Below, one piece after another: positions 11,291-23,290 of a stretch of 64,000 nucleotides of DNA. The notes under the pieces were generated by a model, which saw only the letters and a list, made by a program, of their open reading frames with translations, did no database searches and was not told the DNA's origin. The stretch lies in contig CM040446.1 in the NCBI GenBank assembly GCA_022749755.1, positions 523,339 through 587,338 on the forward strand, written 5' to 3'. The position numbers were made by a program, and so were the translations under genes. The DNA comes from Azadirachta indica (lineage: Eukaryota > Streptophyta > Magnoliopsida > Sapindales > Meliaceae). Every line of letters starts with the position of its first letter. Positions within the stretch are counted from its first letter, which is position 1.

Positions 11291-12060
11291 TGTTGGGATA
11301 AACTAATAAAAACAAATTTGCAGAAGTACAATAATTATCTTATCCCCTCTTGCGTGAACCTAATAGAAAACAAACAAATAGAGTAACAATCTTTGAGCTC
11401 AAAATCAATTCTTGGACAGCAACCACATCATCAACAAAGCAACCATGATACAATCAATTTTAACGTGAAAAACCTCTTTAATGTGAGGAGTAAAAATCAC
11501 GAGATCGTAGTCCACCCAAAAACTCTGCTATAATCAAATAATGGGAATACACAATTTTTCTCTATTTAGAACTAGAGGTATACATTCACAATATTTTCAA
11601 GATCACACAATCTAATCTTGACAAACAATCAAGTTTTACAAAGAAATTAGAGAGAGTTTAAGGAAAACATTACCATAATAGTGGCTTAACTTCCAACCAC
11701 GAAATCTGGAAAAAGAAAACTTCAAATCTGATATTCACCATTTAGAATTTAGTCCTCTGAGTTAGAAAACTGCTGGTAAAATTTTAACTCAATTGGATCA
11801 TGAATCGACCTCTGATCAGCCACTTAATCAAAACTGTCCTGAATTTACTATTCTGCCTCTCTCTCGTGAACAGTGCCCGCCTCTCTCTAGATGATGGACA
11901 GTACCCTTCTCTTTTTTCTTCTTAATACATATATATATTGCAGCAAATTAAACACTAAACTCTACTTGAGACAAGACCAAAATGTCCTTGAGCTAATTGG
12001 GTTTAGTTACTATTAAAGAAAAAATTTGGGTCATCTCCAAATAAGAGAAAACCTAACGCA
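11291..12060 (-). repeat. 3' LTR of internally deleted copia element
   Basis: It starts TGTTGGGATAAAC and ends CCTAACGCA on the + strand, so it is TG...CA on the element strand. It is bordered at 12061-12078 by a pyrimidine run (ATAAATCTCCCCCTTTCC), which is the polypurine tract on the element strand. Confidence 0.85.
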
Positions 12061-12149
12061 ATAAATCTCCCCCTTTCCAACTATATGGAGGGACTTGCCA
12101 ACCCAACAATTGAACAACAAACTTTAATCCCTCGAAAGAGTTTTGGTTA

Positions 12150-13748
12150 ACATATTATATTCTCCCCCATCAGTTAATAACACATACTCACTTGTAGGAT
12201 ATCGTGTGGAAAGCTGTCAGTTTCTGGTAGATCTTCTGAGTAGAGCATCTAGTGAAGCCTCTGAAGTAGATGACTGATCCTAAACATTATCATCAACCTC
12301 AACCTGTGTATGAGTGTCAATATCACCTGTACCATGCGGGTCATCCAGGACTTTATTTGTAAGCTGTGTTGGAACATGTGTAGGAAGAATTGGATCCAAG
12401 TCTATCAACGCATCACTATACTGAGGTATTGCTTCTTTTGACTTCTCAATATCCTATATAGTTTGATCTTCTATAAATACAGCCTCCCGACTTCTTACAA
12501 GTTTTTTTTGCACTGAATCACAAAACCTGTAGCCAAATTGATCTTCACCATAGTCAAGAAATACACACTATCTTGTCTTAACATCAAGTTTAGACCTCTC
12601 ATCTTTGAAAATATGCACAAATGCTTTATATCCAAAGACACGCAAATGATCATAAGCAACATCCTTTCTTGATCAAACTTTATTCAGAACATCAAAGTCT
12701 AAAGGAACACACAGTGTGAGATTCAATACATGTACAACTGTATTCAAAGCCTCCCCCCAAAAAGATATTGGCAATTGTGTTTGTGAAAGCAAACATCTCA
12801 CTCTTTCAACTAGTATTCTATTCATCCTCTCAGCTAGCCCATTTAACTAAGGAGTCTTTGGAGGTGTCTTTCGATGACGAATTCCTAACTGTTTGCAATA
12901 CTCATCAAATGGTCCAGAATACTCACCCCCATTATCAGTTCTGATGCACTTCAACTTCTTTCCAGTCTGTCTCTCAACTGAGGCCTGAAACTGTTTGAAC
13001 ACATCTAATACTTAATTCTTTGTCTTCAATGTATAAACCCACAACTTCCTTGAGTGATCATTTATAAAAGTCACAAAATAAAGAGCACCACCAATTGTTT
13101 TTGTTTTCATAGGGCCACAAACATCAGAGTATACTAGTTCGAGTATACTTGATTTTCTTGAAGGTGGAGACGTCTTGAAGGTAATCTTAGTTTGCTTCCC
13201 TGCCAAGCAATGAATACACTTTTTCAGAGATTTATTTTCCAACTTAGAAAGCATATTCTTCTTGGCCAAAATATTCAAACCCTTCTCATTCATGTGACTA
13301 AGTTTTCTATGCCATAACTCAATTGTATCTTTATTTTTCACTGTATTGATGCTGCTATTTGTAATCTTTGCTTGCATAAAGTACAATGAAGAACATTTCT
13401 TTCCTTGGCCTACAACCACGGAACCTTTGTTAAGCTTCGATTTACCACCACTAAAGTTGCTGGAAAAACCCTCATCATAAGTTTACCTGCAAAAATCAAG
13501 TTCAAACGAAAATCAGGAATATGTTTAACATTTTTCAACAGTAACATCGTACTATTATTGGTCTCCAAGCACACATCTCTCATGCCTATGGCTTTAGCTA
13601 AGCCATTATTTCCTATGTTAACATCTCCAAAATCACTGGAAGTATAAGATGTAAAGAATTCCCTTCGTGATGTAGCATGAATGGAGGCACCACTATCAAT
13701 TACCCAGTTGGTCTTATGGCATATAAGGTTGACAACATCATGATACAT
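12150..13748 (-). pseudogene. Copia pol remnant: protease and integrase, no reverse transcriptase
   Basis: The protease region reads WVIDSGASIHATSRREFF (aspartic protease DSG, about 13710-13660). After a frame break comes the pre-integrase and zinc region LWHRKLSHMNEKGLNILAKK with CIHCLAGKQ. The integrase core has D of VYSDVCGPM and D of the INDHSRK segment, then RTDNGGEYSG further along. Several stops and frameshifts interrupt it, including stops near 13010 and 12848. Coding similarity ends just after the RRSTR / TSEYVLLTDGGE segment that normally precedes reverse transcriptase. It is not functional. Confidence 0.87.
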
Positions 13749-13838
13749 AATAAGAAAGTCATCTGTAACAGTAGCAACTCTGTCATCATCACTGCTGTCA
13801 TCATTTTTCTTTTCCTTTCTTTTATCCTTCTTATTGTC

Positions 13839-14577
13839 TTACTTGAGTTGTCGACAATACTTCTTTATATGCCCCTTTAAACCACAATGATAGCACTCAA
13901 CATTGGCAAACTTATTGGTCTTGCTTTTACTTTTATCTCTGTTTTTCGGACCTCTACTCTTACTCCTCCTCCTCTTTTCTATGACTAAGATATCTGACTG
14001 TGAAGAACCCTTTAACTTTCTTCTATTCTCTTCATTCAGAACACTATTCTTAGTTAATTCCATGTTGATAATACCATCAGGAGCTGAGTTAGATAATGAC
14101 ATTCTAAATGTCTCTTATGAGTCCGGTAATGTGCCTAAAAGCCATAACCCTTGTACTTCATCTTCAAATTTGATGTTCATTCCAGCCAACTGATTAATGA
14201 TTCCCTGAAATGCATTCAAGTAATCTATCATGGGTTTTCCATCCCGATATTTCAAGTTCATCATTTGCTTTATCAAAAATAGTTTGTTGTTCCTAGTTTT
14301 TCTGGCATATAACTCTTCAAACTTCTTCCACAAAGAACTTGCATCTATCTCTCCACTGATGTGATTCAAAACATTGTTATCTACCCATTGCCTAATATAC
14401 CCACACACATTAACGATAAAGCAACTTCCATTGTGCATCTGTTTTATTATCGGGTTTCTATTTCTCAAACACAGGTAAATAATAATCTTTCATATATAAA
14501 AGATCTTCTATCTTTCCCTTCTATAAATGATAATTTACACCATTCCAATTAACCATTCTACTTGTATTAGCTTCCAT
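13839..14577 (-). pseudogene. Copia gag with CCHC zinc knuckle
   Basis: It starts MEANTSRMVNWNG at 14577. It carries the typical gag phrases RQWVDNNVLNHISGE and KKFEELYARKTRNNK and the glutamine-rich FQGIINQLAGMN segment, then a basic RRRSKSRGPKNRDKSKSK stretch. A zinc knuckle, CYHCGLKGHIKKYC (C-x2-C-x4-H-x4-C), ends the region near 13860. Internal stops and frameshifts (for example near 14520 and 14110) split it into separate frames. Confidence 0.87.
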
Positions 14578-14610
14578 CATTCAACACAAGGCACAAAACA
14601 AATATAACCA

Positions 14611-14627
14611 AAGCTTTGATACCACTT
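14611..14627 (-). other. Primer-binding site of internally deleted copia element
   Basis: On the minus strand this reads AAGTGGTATCAAAGCTT, immediately inside the 5' LTR. TGGTATCAAAGC is close to the initiator tRNA-Met complement TGGTATCAGAGC. Confidence 0.8.
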
Positions 14628-15358
14628 TATTGGGATAAACTAATAAAAACCAATTTGTGAAAGTACAATAATTACCTTGTCCTCTCTTGCGTGAATCTAA
14701 TAGAAAACAAACAAATAAAGCAACAATCTTGGGCACAAAATCAATTCTTAAACAGCATCCACATCATCAACAAAGCAACCATAACACAATAAATTTTAAC
14801 GTGAAAAACCTCCCCAATGTGAGAAGTAAAAACCACGGGACCGTAGTCCACCCAAAAACTCCATTATAATTAAATAATGGGAATACATAATTTCTCTCTA
14901 ACTAGAACTAGAGGTATACATACACAATATTCTCAAAATCATACAATCTAATCTTAGTAAACAATCAAGTTTTACAAAGAATTAGAGAAAGTTTAAAACA
15001 AACATCACCATAATGGTGGCTTAATTTGCAACCACGAAATCTGAAGAAAGAAAGCTCCAAATCTGATCTCCACCATTCAGAATTTAGTCCTCTAGCTGCT
15101 GGTAAAATTTCAGCTCAGCCACTTGATCAAAACTGTCCCGAATTTACTATTCTGCCTCTCTCCCGTGAACAATGCCCGCCTCTCTCTAGATGATGAACAG
15201 TGTCATTCTCTGTCTTCTTAACACACGCATATATATTACAGCAAATTAAACACTAAACCCTACTTGAGAAAAGACTAAAATGCCTTTCACCTGATTGGGC
15301 TTAATTACTATTGAAAAGAAAATTTAGGCCATCTCCAAATAGGAGAAAACCCAACCTA
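14628..15358 (-). repeat. 5' LTR of internally deleted copia element
   Basis: Homologous to 11291-12060 throughout, from TATTGGGATAAAC to GAGAAAACCCAACCTA, with clear substitutions and small deletions. Shared internal landmarks include CTCTTGCGTGAA, ACGTGAAAAACCTC and GTAGTCCACCCAAAAACTC. Confidence 0.85.
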
Positions 15359-16690
15359 ATAACTTTACCATTTATATTTTAAATTATTTTTCCATAAACT
15401 TAGATTTTCAAGTTTCTTTATTAAGGGTTAAAACATCTATGCTTATTAGTTACGGGCTCAAGCCCATTAATCAACAATTTTGGGTATAACAATTGTCATC
15501 AAAGAAAAAGAGTTAAAACTGGGAATAAGAGACTTAGGGTTAATAGAATCAAGACTGATTATGAAATTAAAGCATTTATGATTATGTGGACAATTTATAA
15601 ACAACCTGCTTCGGAGTACCATCCCAAAATCAAAGATGCGACCTAGTTTTGTTGCGAAGAATAACAAGCAACATTTCTTTCCCTTCAAAATTAATCCATC
15701 TGTGGTAATTTGATGATATATCAAAATTCATTATAAAATATTTTGCATAAAAGTATGTCTGAACACTTTTTGTACAGAGGCTCCATAACATGTACCAAAT
15801 TAATTAATCATTATCTGTTATGATTATCGATTGATAATTCTCACAAGATTTATTTAGATCATGATAAAAATTAATTAAAAGTTTATTAACTTATTAAAAC
15901 ACAATAATCACGTATTTTGTCTAACCATTTGATTATTTTTGAGCATGGTAATCCCTAATTATTTTACAAGCCACGACAATCCTAAATTCGGGCTAAGAAT
16001 AAAATTTTATTTAATTTAATTCGTTCCCAACCTTTAGCTAAATTTGGGTTTTCGTTGACTCATTTGACACTTGTGTCTTAAATACACCTAATATTCATTA
16101 TTTGTTTCACATAATTCCTTTGCTTCAGCAAATCTCATTTTACTCCATACCATTTCAATTACTTCATTTAAATTGTATCAATGTAATAGCTAGATTAAGA
16201 AAGGTAGAATTCCTTGGACCTTCTATGATATGAGATAATTAGCTGACACTCTCTAAAGTTTGAAAATTATCTCATTCATCCTTAATATTAATTAAAATCA
16301 TTTTTTGAGTTTACTTAAATGAGTTTACTTAATGTTAATTAAAATCATTTTTTGATTAGATAAGACTATACTTTGAAATGATAAAAGTTAAAGTAAAACT
16401 TGACAAGATGCAAAATTTGTATCTGATTTATCTAAATTGACACATATAATTTTACAATAAATTTAATGTTTTATATTATTTTATTTTAAATAATTGTAAA
16501 TTAATTTTGCCAACTCATCCCCACCGTTTTACTCAAAATACACAACCTATAAACTCTAATATCCTTGCTCAAATCCACTTTCAATTGAATCCAAAATGCA
16601 TTCAACCCACTACATTATCGGTACCATGAGACTCAAACAAGTCAATCCTAGTAAGAAAAAATTTACTCACCAAATAAGAAGTATCAGAGT
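15359..16690. repeat. Upstream homology block of prolamin-like copy 1, distal part
   Basis: Continues the block interrupted at 11290 and matches 19050-20340, 27720-28885 and 33310-34558. It ends at the shared phrase ATGCATTCAACCCACTACATT followed by CGGTACCATGAGACTC. An 85-codon minus-strand frame (15467-15724) is also open in copy 2 (19156-19413) but broken in copies 3 and 4. It is probably not a gene. Confidence 0.85.
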
Positions 16691-16958
16691 TTTCTTATAA
16701 GATTATAGTCTTAAAAACAAATAAAAACTCAATCACAAAGTGAGAGTAAAAAAAAATCTCAACAAATACACCAATAGATAAATAACAAAGTGAAAGAGCC
16801 AAAATAAAACTGCAGAAATATTCTGAAAATCATAATTGCTATGAACGTAAATTCTAGATGGTCAATCATACCGTCCAGAATCAATAACTATGTGTGTAGA
16901 ATTTTCACGTAAAATTTGAGTGAAAATAGAGTTTTAATCGCCACTCAATGGTCAGTTT
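16691..16958. other. Unassigned spacer between upstream block 1 and pseudogene copy 2
   Basis: AT-rich and single-copy within this window as far as I can see. No gene or repeat recognised. Confidence 0.4.
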
Positions 16959-17237
16959 GAACATCTTGGGCCAACACTTGTCATTGATTTCAGTGAAAAC
17001 CTTGCAGCAAGCAGGGCCAATACCACTGAAAATTTGCCCACTGGTGAGTGCTTTATAAATCTCTAAAGCACACTCTTCTGTTTTTCTAATAGGTTTCCAG
17101 CATTCTGTAATCTCAGTCTCATTTAACAGTGCTGCTTGAGTTGAGGGTACAGCACAGAAATTCTTCAGCAGTGGAGGGAAAAATGGATTTAATGGGAACA
17201 TCTTAAGCCAGCAACTGTCATTGACTTGATTAATGGC
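16959..17237 (-). pseudogene. Prolamin-like copy 2, truncated at both ends
   Basis: Covers roughly residues 84-178 of the 204-residue proteins: the end of domain 1 (AINQVNDSCW, MFPLNPFFPPLLKNFC) and most of domain 2 up to KCWPKMF. The linker is the short form, which groups it with copies 1 and 3. The 5' part of the gene, its TATA box and about 0.85 kb are gone: GATTAATGGC (17228-17237) is fused to ATAAAAGTGAGTAAACATT, which in copy 1 lies near 9458. The 3' end is lost into unrelated sequence. One codon in the WPKM motif now reads Leu for Pro. A 98-codon frame remains open (16905-17201), but without a signal peptide or complete domain it should not act as the family does. Confidence 0.9.
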
Positions 17238-20200
17238 AATAAAAGTGAGTAAACATTATGAAAAGTTTGCATTAACAAACCCTTTTGTAACTTTAATTTT
17301 AAACTTAAATTAGATTCAGCAATAAACATATCCTAACATAAGTAATAAATTGATATATTTAATTTCAAAATGTTATTTTAAGCAAACAATTAAGTATTTA
17401 AGGCATGAAGGGAATAATATATAACAGAATAATAAACATTATACCAGTTTGCAATCAAGAAAGTACGTATCTTTAAACTTTGTTGGTAGCTATTTTACCC
17501 ATTTAATGCATGAATAGGTCTGCAAATTAACATTTGAATATTTAAATATTATTCGGATTGTAGTTTAGATGGTATGAGATATGTTGAATGCACTTAAATC
17601 GTCTTTAATTTGAGAAATAATATGAGTAAAAATTTGTTGTTTCGTAAGGTATGTTTCTCGCCCATCTAATCCCTTAAAAAGTCTTTAAATATTTAATTTG
17701 GCAATTCAGTTTACTAATCTTTTAAGTTACGAGAATTGATGATCTGAATACATGTTTAAATAACGTCTAAAGTCCAACCTTAATAATTTTTGTTGTTTCG
17801 AGAGCATGAAAATTCATTTAATGTTCCCAGAAAGAGTTTTTCTTAATTAACGTGTATAACTTCCAATAAAGCCTAACTCCAAATTTTCAATGCTGACTTC
17901 TATATTATATTTAAAGAAAAGAATTAATATAATAAAGGAACGTTTCTAGTCATTTAAAATGGCAAAATATTTTAAAATTTATATATCACTAAAATAATTT
18001 GATAAATTGCCTCCAACTTAAATTTAATTTTAAAATAAATTAATTAGATTTATGCGACGAAGACTACTAGTAAACATTATTAATTAGATCCACGTGACAA
18101 ATTATTATGTATTAATTAGATTAATTACTAAAATCTTTTCATATGGTATACGAAAAATTTTCACTCAAATACTAGCAACATTAGAACCCGGAGAAATGTG
18201 ATTAATTTATTTTCTCCCATCAATTAAACAAAAGTCTAATTAGCGAGAATACAACAATATAATTAACCCAAATATATACACAATGCAACCTAAGGTCGAC
18301 TTTCGTTCACGGTGACTATAGAAAAGCCAATAAGCAGCTTATTTTAGAATTTTTAATTAAATTTGTATTTGATAATTAAGAAAAATATAGGCTGGTTGGT
18401 TCATAATCCGCTGTGACCTTATGGCAGATTTTATAAGTAAAGAAAGGGCTACTTGTAAATAGCGTCTTATTATAATTATCTAAGATTGCATTGTAAAATT
18501 TTAATTATAACGTCATTGTTTTAAAAAAAAATTAATTATATCTTTTATTTTTATAAATTCTAATTCTATTGTAAACATACTTATAATTTATTTTATTAAT
18601 TGCATATATAGATGATCAAATTCGTCATCAACTAATTTATCTTGATATGGCTTATTGTGGCTACTTTCGTTTATATAATAATTAAAGTGTAAGTGTCATT
18701 TCTATTGATGCAATTTTTGCCCAAGTTAATCCCGTGATACTCAATCTACATATTAAACTTCAAGTGGTAGATAGTCGCACTTTTTCTTGCAAAACATAAT
18801 GTGGTTAGGGACGCCAAATTATTTTCCTATATACTCCCTCGGAGATCAAGTCAATTATTAAAAAATATAATTAGAGAGACACTCTAAGTTCAAAGAGAAT
18901 TTTTTTCTGATTTTTTCGAGTTTTTCTTTATCTTTAAAGTAAAAATTTTAGTTTTTATATCCGTTCATTGATTTAATAAAGGTTCTAAAATTTCTTTTGA
19001 CAAGGGTCAAATATGTAGATGCCATGTAACATTCCTCACAATTTTTTATAATTTTGCCATATATATTTTTAATTATTTGTTCATAAACTTGGATTTTCAA
19101 AGTTTTTTATTAAGGGTTAAAGCATCTATGCTTATTAGTTACAGGCGTAAGCCCATTAATCAACAGTTTTGGGAATAACAATTATCATCAAAGAAACAGA
19201 GTTAAAATTGGGTATAAGAGACTTGGGGTTAATAGAATTAAGTCTGATTATGAAATTAAAGCATATGCGATTATGTGGACAATTTATAAACAATGTGCTT
19301 CGAAGTACCATCCCAAAACCAAAGATGCGACCTAGTTTTGCTACCAAGAATACCCAGCAACATTTCTTTCCCTTCAAAATTAATCCATTTGCGGTAATTT
19401 GATGATATATCAAAATTCATTATACAATAGTTCACATAAAAGTATGTCTGAACACTTTTTGTATATAGGCTCCATAACATGCGCCAAATTAATTAATCAT
19501 TACCTGTTATGATTATGAATTGATAATTCTCAATAGATTTATTTTGATCATGATAAAAATTAATTAAAAGTCTTATTACCTTATTAAAACACAATAATCA
19601 CGTATTTTTTCTAACCATTTGATTATTTTTGAGCATGGTAATCCCTAATTATTTTACAAGCCACGACAATCTTAAATTCGGGCTAAGAATAAAATTTTAT
19701 TTAATTTAATTCATTTCCAACCTTTAGCTAAATTTGGGTTTTTGTTGACTCATTTGACACTTGTGTCTCAAAGACACCTAATATTCAATATTTGTTTCAC
19801 ATAATTCCTTTGCTTCAGCCAATGTCATTTTACTCCATACCATTTCAATTACTTCATTTAAATTGTATCAATGTAATAGCTAGATTAAAAATGGTAGAAT
19901 TCCTTGGACCTGCTATGATATGAGATAATTAGCTGATACCCTCTAAAGTTTAAAAATTGTCTCATTCATCCTTAATATTAATTAAAATCATTTTTTGAGT
20001 TTACTTAAATGTGTTTACTTAATGCTAATTAAAATCATTTTTTGATTAGATAAGACTATACTTTGAAATAATAAAAGTTAAAGTAAAACTTGACAAGATG
20101 CAAGATTTGTATCCGATTTATCTAAATTGACACACAAATATAATTTTACAATAAATTTAATATTTAATATTATTTTATTTTAAATATTTGTAAATTAATT

Positions 20201-20340
20201 TTGCCAACTCATCCCCACCTTTTTACTCAAAATAGACAAACCTTTAAACTCGAATATCCTTCATCAAATCCACTTTCAATTGAATCCAAAATGCATTCAA
20301 TCCAGCAAATTATCGGTACCATGAGACTCAAACAAGTCTG
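17238..20340. repeat. Upstream homology block of copy 2
   Basis: Matches 9458-16650 (minus the copia insertion), 25870-28885, 31480-34558 and the inverted 57300-60390. It lacks the copia insertion and so shows the empty target near 19045. It continues past ATGCATTCAATCC and CGGTACCATGAGACTC into the next repeat at 20341. Confidence 0.88.
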
Positions 20341-22440
20341 TCCTGCTTTAGAAAAAATTTACTCAAACGTGATAGTGAGGGATTAAAGTCATTCTTTTGT
20401 AAGAGAAAAAGAAAACGATAAGTATTTTACTGCAAAACTAAAAATAAGTGGGTTTTTTAGTACGATTTTATTATTATCTAATTTGAAAAGCTGGATTTTC
20501 TAAAATTGAGAAATCATAATAATGCAAGTGTTTCTTATGGTGGCAACATAGTATAATTTGTTCCAGCCAAAATTATCTTGCGATATTCGTGGATAGGCCA
20601 GCTACATATATAACAAGTATACCTCACATTTCAATATTTATTTTACTTCTTTCTTTGTTATTTTAATGAATGTCACTTAAATATCTTCCATTTCGGTCAT
20701 ACTTTAGTACAAGGTCCCATTGCTTTCTAATACAGCTTAATTTATAAGATACGCCTAATGCACATGAAATCACTAGAAAATTAAGTATAGAAAAGCATTG
20801 CTTTATTAAATAAATTTGAAGCAGAACACATATTTATGTGGCAATTAGTGGATGATTTAATTGTCAATTTTAAGTATATATTTTAATTAATATAGATTTA
20901 GCCCCTGCGGGGTTTTAATATTTCTGCAGGATTTTTTTTGTTAATTATCTCTAAGTTTTAATAACTAAAACTGAAAAGGGAAGTTTGTGATACCTTTCAA
21001 ATCAGTTGGATAAAACAAATGTTGCAATAGATTATAGAGTAAATAAAAAAAAAAAAAAAAAATTATAAATATTTAAAAGATAAGATGAAATGAGAGGAGA
21101 AATAAAACTATTACAAATAATATTTTTTTTATTTTTTAATTACTAATTAGTCCTATAACTTAATGGTCATTTTGTAAGTGTAGAAATGGTAATGGTAACC
21201 ATTTTCATAGATATCCACTCATATTCTATCTTGATGGTAAGGATATATTAAATGTGGTGCAGCATATACATAACAAGAGAGTGATATGAATATAAATACA
21301 TTGAATATTCCCAGAGTGCATCTGTTTTACCTTATTTTTATTTCTATTTTTAAATGTTGCATCTAAAATAAATGTCGTTTTCTATTTTTAGACCAAAAAC
21401 TAAAAAAAATGAGAAATGTAAAAAACGTCAACACTAAAAGACTATTAGTTTTTTTGTCTTCAATATGAATAATTTTCTTCACATTTTTAAGATTTATTTA
21501 TTTTTTATGTTATATCTGAATAATTCCTTCTGATGAGGTTTTGCAAGCTTGAGGGATTAATATTGTCTCAACTTGTTCTTTATGTACTAATTTTTTAGCC
21601 TCTGAAAAAGTAAATCACCCTTATGTTACTTGTCCTTTTGCAACAAGCATTTGGCAATGGCTGGGTAGCCTTTTTCAGACCCTTTTTCCTTTGCTTTCTT
21701 TAAACAAGGGCCTTTGGATTTAGATTGAGAGTCACTGTTTTAGTTTGATCGCGACTAAGCGAATCGCACAGATATATGTCATATTAAGTAATAAAGTAAT
21801 AAATACAAGTATCGCTCTTTGAGGATTAAAATTTAAATTAAATGCTGAGTACTACAGCCTTGAAAGTCTAATTTTATCTAAGCAATCAAGATTTGTTTTA
21901 TTGCAAACAAAATAATAAAACGAATTGAACTACTTAATTGCTAATTAACTAAAAAAGAAATAGAACTAATTTAAAGAGAATTGATGAGTTAATGAAATAT
22001 GCAAACATAAAAGATCTAGGGTCTTGATTTCACTTGTCTCTTCCTATGTTTTTCTTAAATTGGCAATTAATAATGCGTTTTGATTTTATTTACTAATTAG
22101 GGGATCAAAAGTGAATTTGCTACCTTTCTCGAGTGTGAATCGAATTACTTCGTAAAATTTCTCAAATTGATATCCCTATCTGATATGTTCAATTAAATGT
22201 TTTTTAAGTGCATCCTATACTAATAACCTAGAATTCAATTACTTCCTGGTTCTTGTTTTTATCCTAAGTAGTTATTCGATTATTCAAGTATCAACTTCCT
22301 CTAAAAATCTTAGTAACACCAAATTGTATTTACCTAATCTAATGAAAAAATTAAACCTTTTCAAGTATTAGTTTATTCATCTTAAATTGTCCAATATATC
22401 AATCAACAATTCAAAATCAATTAATGCAAGTAAATAAAAA
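20341..22440 (+). repeat. Left arm of inverted duplication pair 2
   Basis: Its reverse complement is at about 55270-57290. Shared marks include the CCTGCGGGGTTTTAATATTTCTGCAGG stretch near 20905 (56710-56745 inverted), AATGGTAATGGTAACCATTTTC near 21187, and the LINE zinc-binding fragment. In both copies the arm lies beyond the upstream block of a prolamin-like gene, so block and arm were duplicated together. No gene apart from the LINE piece. Confidence 0.88.
21540..21725 (+). mobile_element. LINE zinc-binding (zf-RVT) fragment
   Basis: One frame reads CSLCTNFLASEKVNH..YVTCPFATSIWQWLGSLF. This is the C-x2-C...H-x4-C knuckle with CPFA..IW.WL that follows reverse transcriptase in plant LINEs. 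Its continuation (WKTRNKLQFED, then RNase H) is found at 23291 and beyond, so about 1.5 kb of foreign sequence separates the two parts. Confidence 0.75.
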
Positions 22441-23290
22441 CATTCTACATTACAAAATATGTCAATTAATCAAACATAATCAAGATAAACTACATCAAGT
22501 ATTCCTACAAAAAGAATTTTAGCCTAACGTATATTCAGTAACAATTAAAATAAATCGTAAATTTATTTGTAAATATATATAATTTGAAATTTACAAGTTA
22601 ATGTCTCATAAATAAGAGATATATTCAGTAACAACAATAATCAAGGGCAAAGCCAGAACTAAATAATTGAAGAAGGTTAAAATGGTTAAAAGATAAAACT
22701 AATTAGATAATAATTTAAAATAATAGATAAATTAAGGAATAAATTGACAACTTGTCAAAGTATAGGAGTCAAGCTGTATAAAAACCTAAGAAATAGATCT
22801 CAAATATATAAGTTATAATAAAAAGTTTATGAAAATTTGTGGCTCCACCCCTAACAATAGTAATATGGTATGTAATTGAATTGTTTAATTTTTTTACATT
22901 AATTAAATGCACAAAAAATAAATGTATATTGTGAATTCAGAATTAAAAGCCAAAAGTTTTGGATTGAAGGATTTGAAATTTTGCAACTAAACTTTATATG
23001 TATTCTCATGAATTGAATAACCTGTTGGAATATTTATGAATTATACTAGTTTTTAATGTTTTTTCAGATAAACTAATTAATTAAAATGATTAATTTTTAT
23101 TTCAATATGTTGATAGTAATTTTTTTTAAGGTATTTAACTTATAAGTGACAACTAAAATAAGATGATCTAATAAGAAAAAAGAAGAGAAAAAATAAGGGT
23201 GAAATTTTATAAATCACGAGACAAAAAAAAAAAAAAATAGACTTACAAGACCTTAATTAATAAAATAAAATATTTATTATATTTTGTTAC
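22441..23290. other. AT-rich spacer interrupting the LINE
   Basis: Holds no gene that I recognise. Part of it (about 22850-23000) resembles, in reverse complement, 50040-50180 downstream of prolamin-like copy 5, sharing the CCAAAAGTTTTGG / CCTAAACTTTTGGC and TTTTTGTGCATTTAATTA features. Confidence 0.45.

Larger units (their letters stand above)
11291..15358 (-). mobile_element. Ty1/copia element with ~0.75 kb LTRs, internally deleted
   Basis: Read on the minus strand the order is 5' LTR (14628-15358), primer-binding site, gag, protease, integrase, polypurine tract and 3' LTR (11291-12060). It lies inside the upstream block of copy 1: TTATAATTTT before it and TTACCATTTATATTTT after it join to match uninterrupted sequence near 19045 and 33308. 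The reverse transcriptase and RNase H domains are missing, and the sequence passes from the integrase C-terminal region almost directly to the polypurine tract. The LTRs differ by many substitutions and indels (about 770 against 731 bp), so the insertion is old. No clean target duplication is left. Confidence 0.9.

Noticed and set aside
15467..15724. 85-codon minus-strand frame, also open at 19156-19413
   Set aside because: Broken in copies 3, 4, 6 and the right-edge copy by a missing T in GATTTTGGGATGG; no recognised family, so chance retention is likelier.
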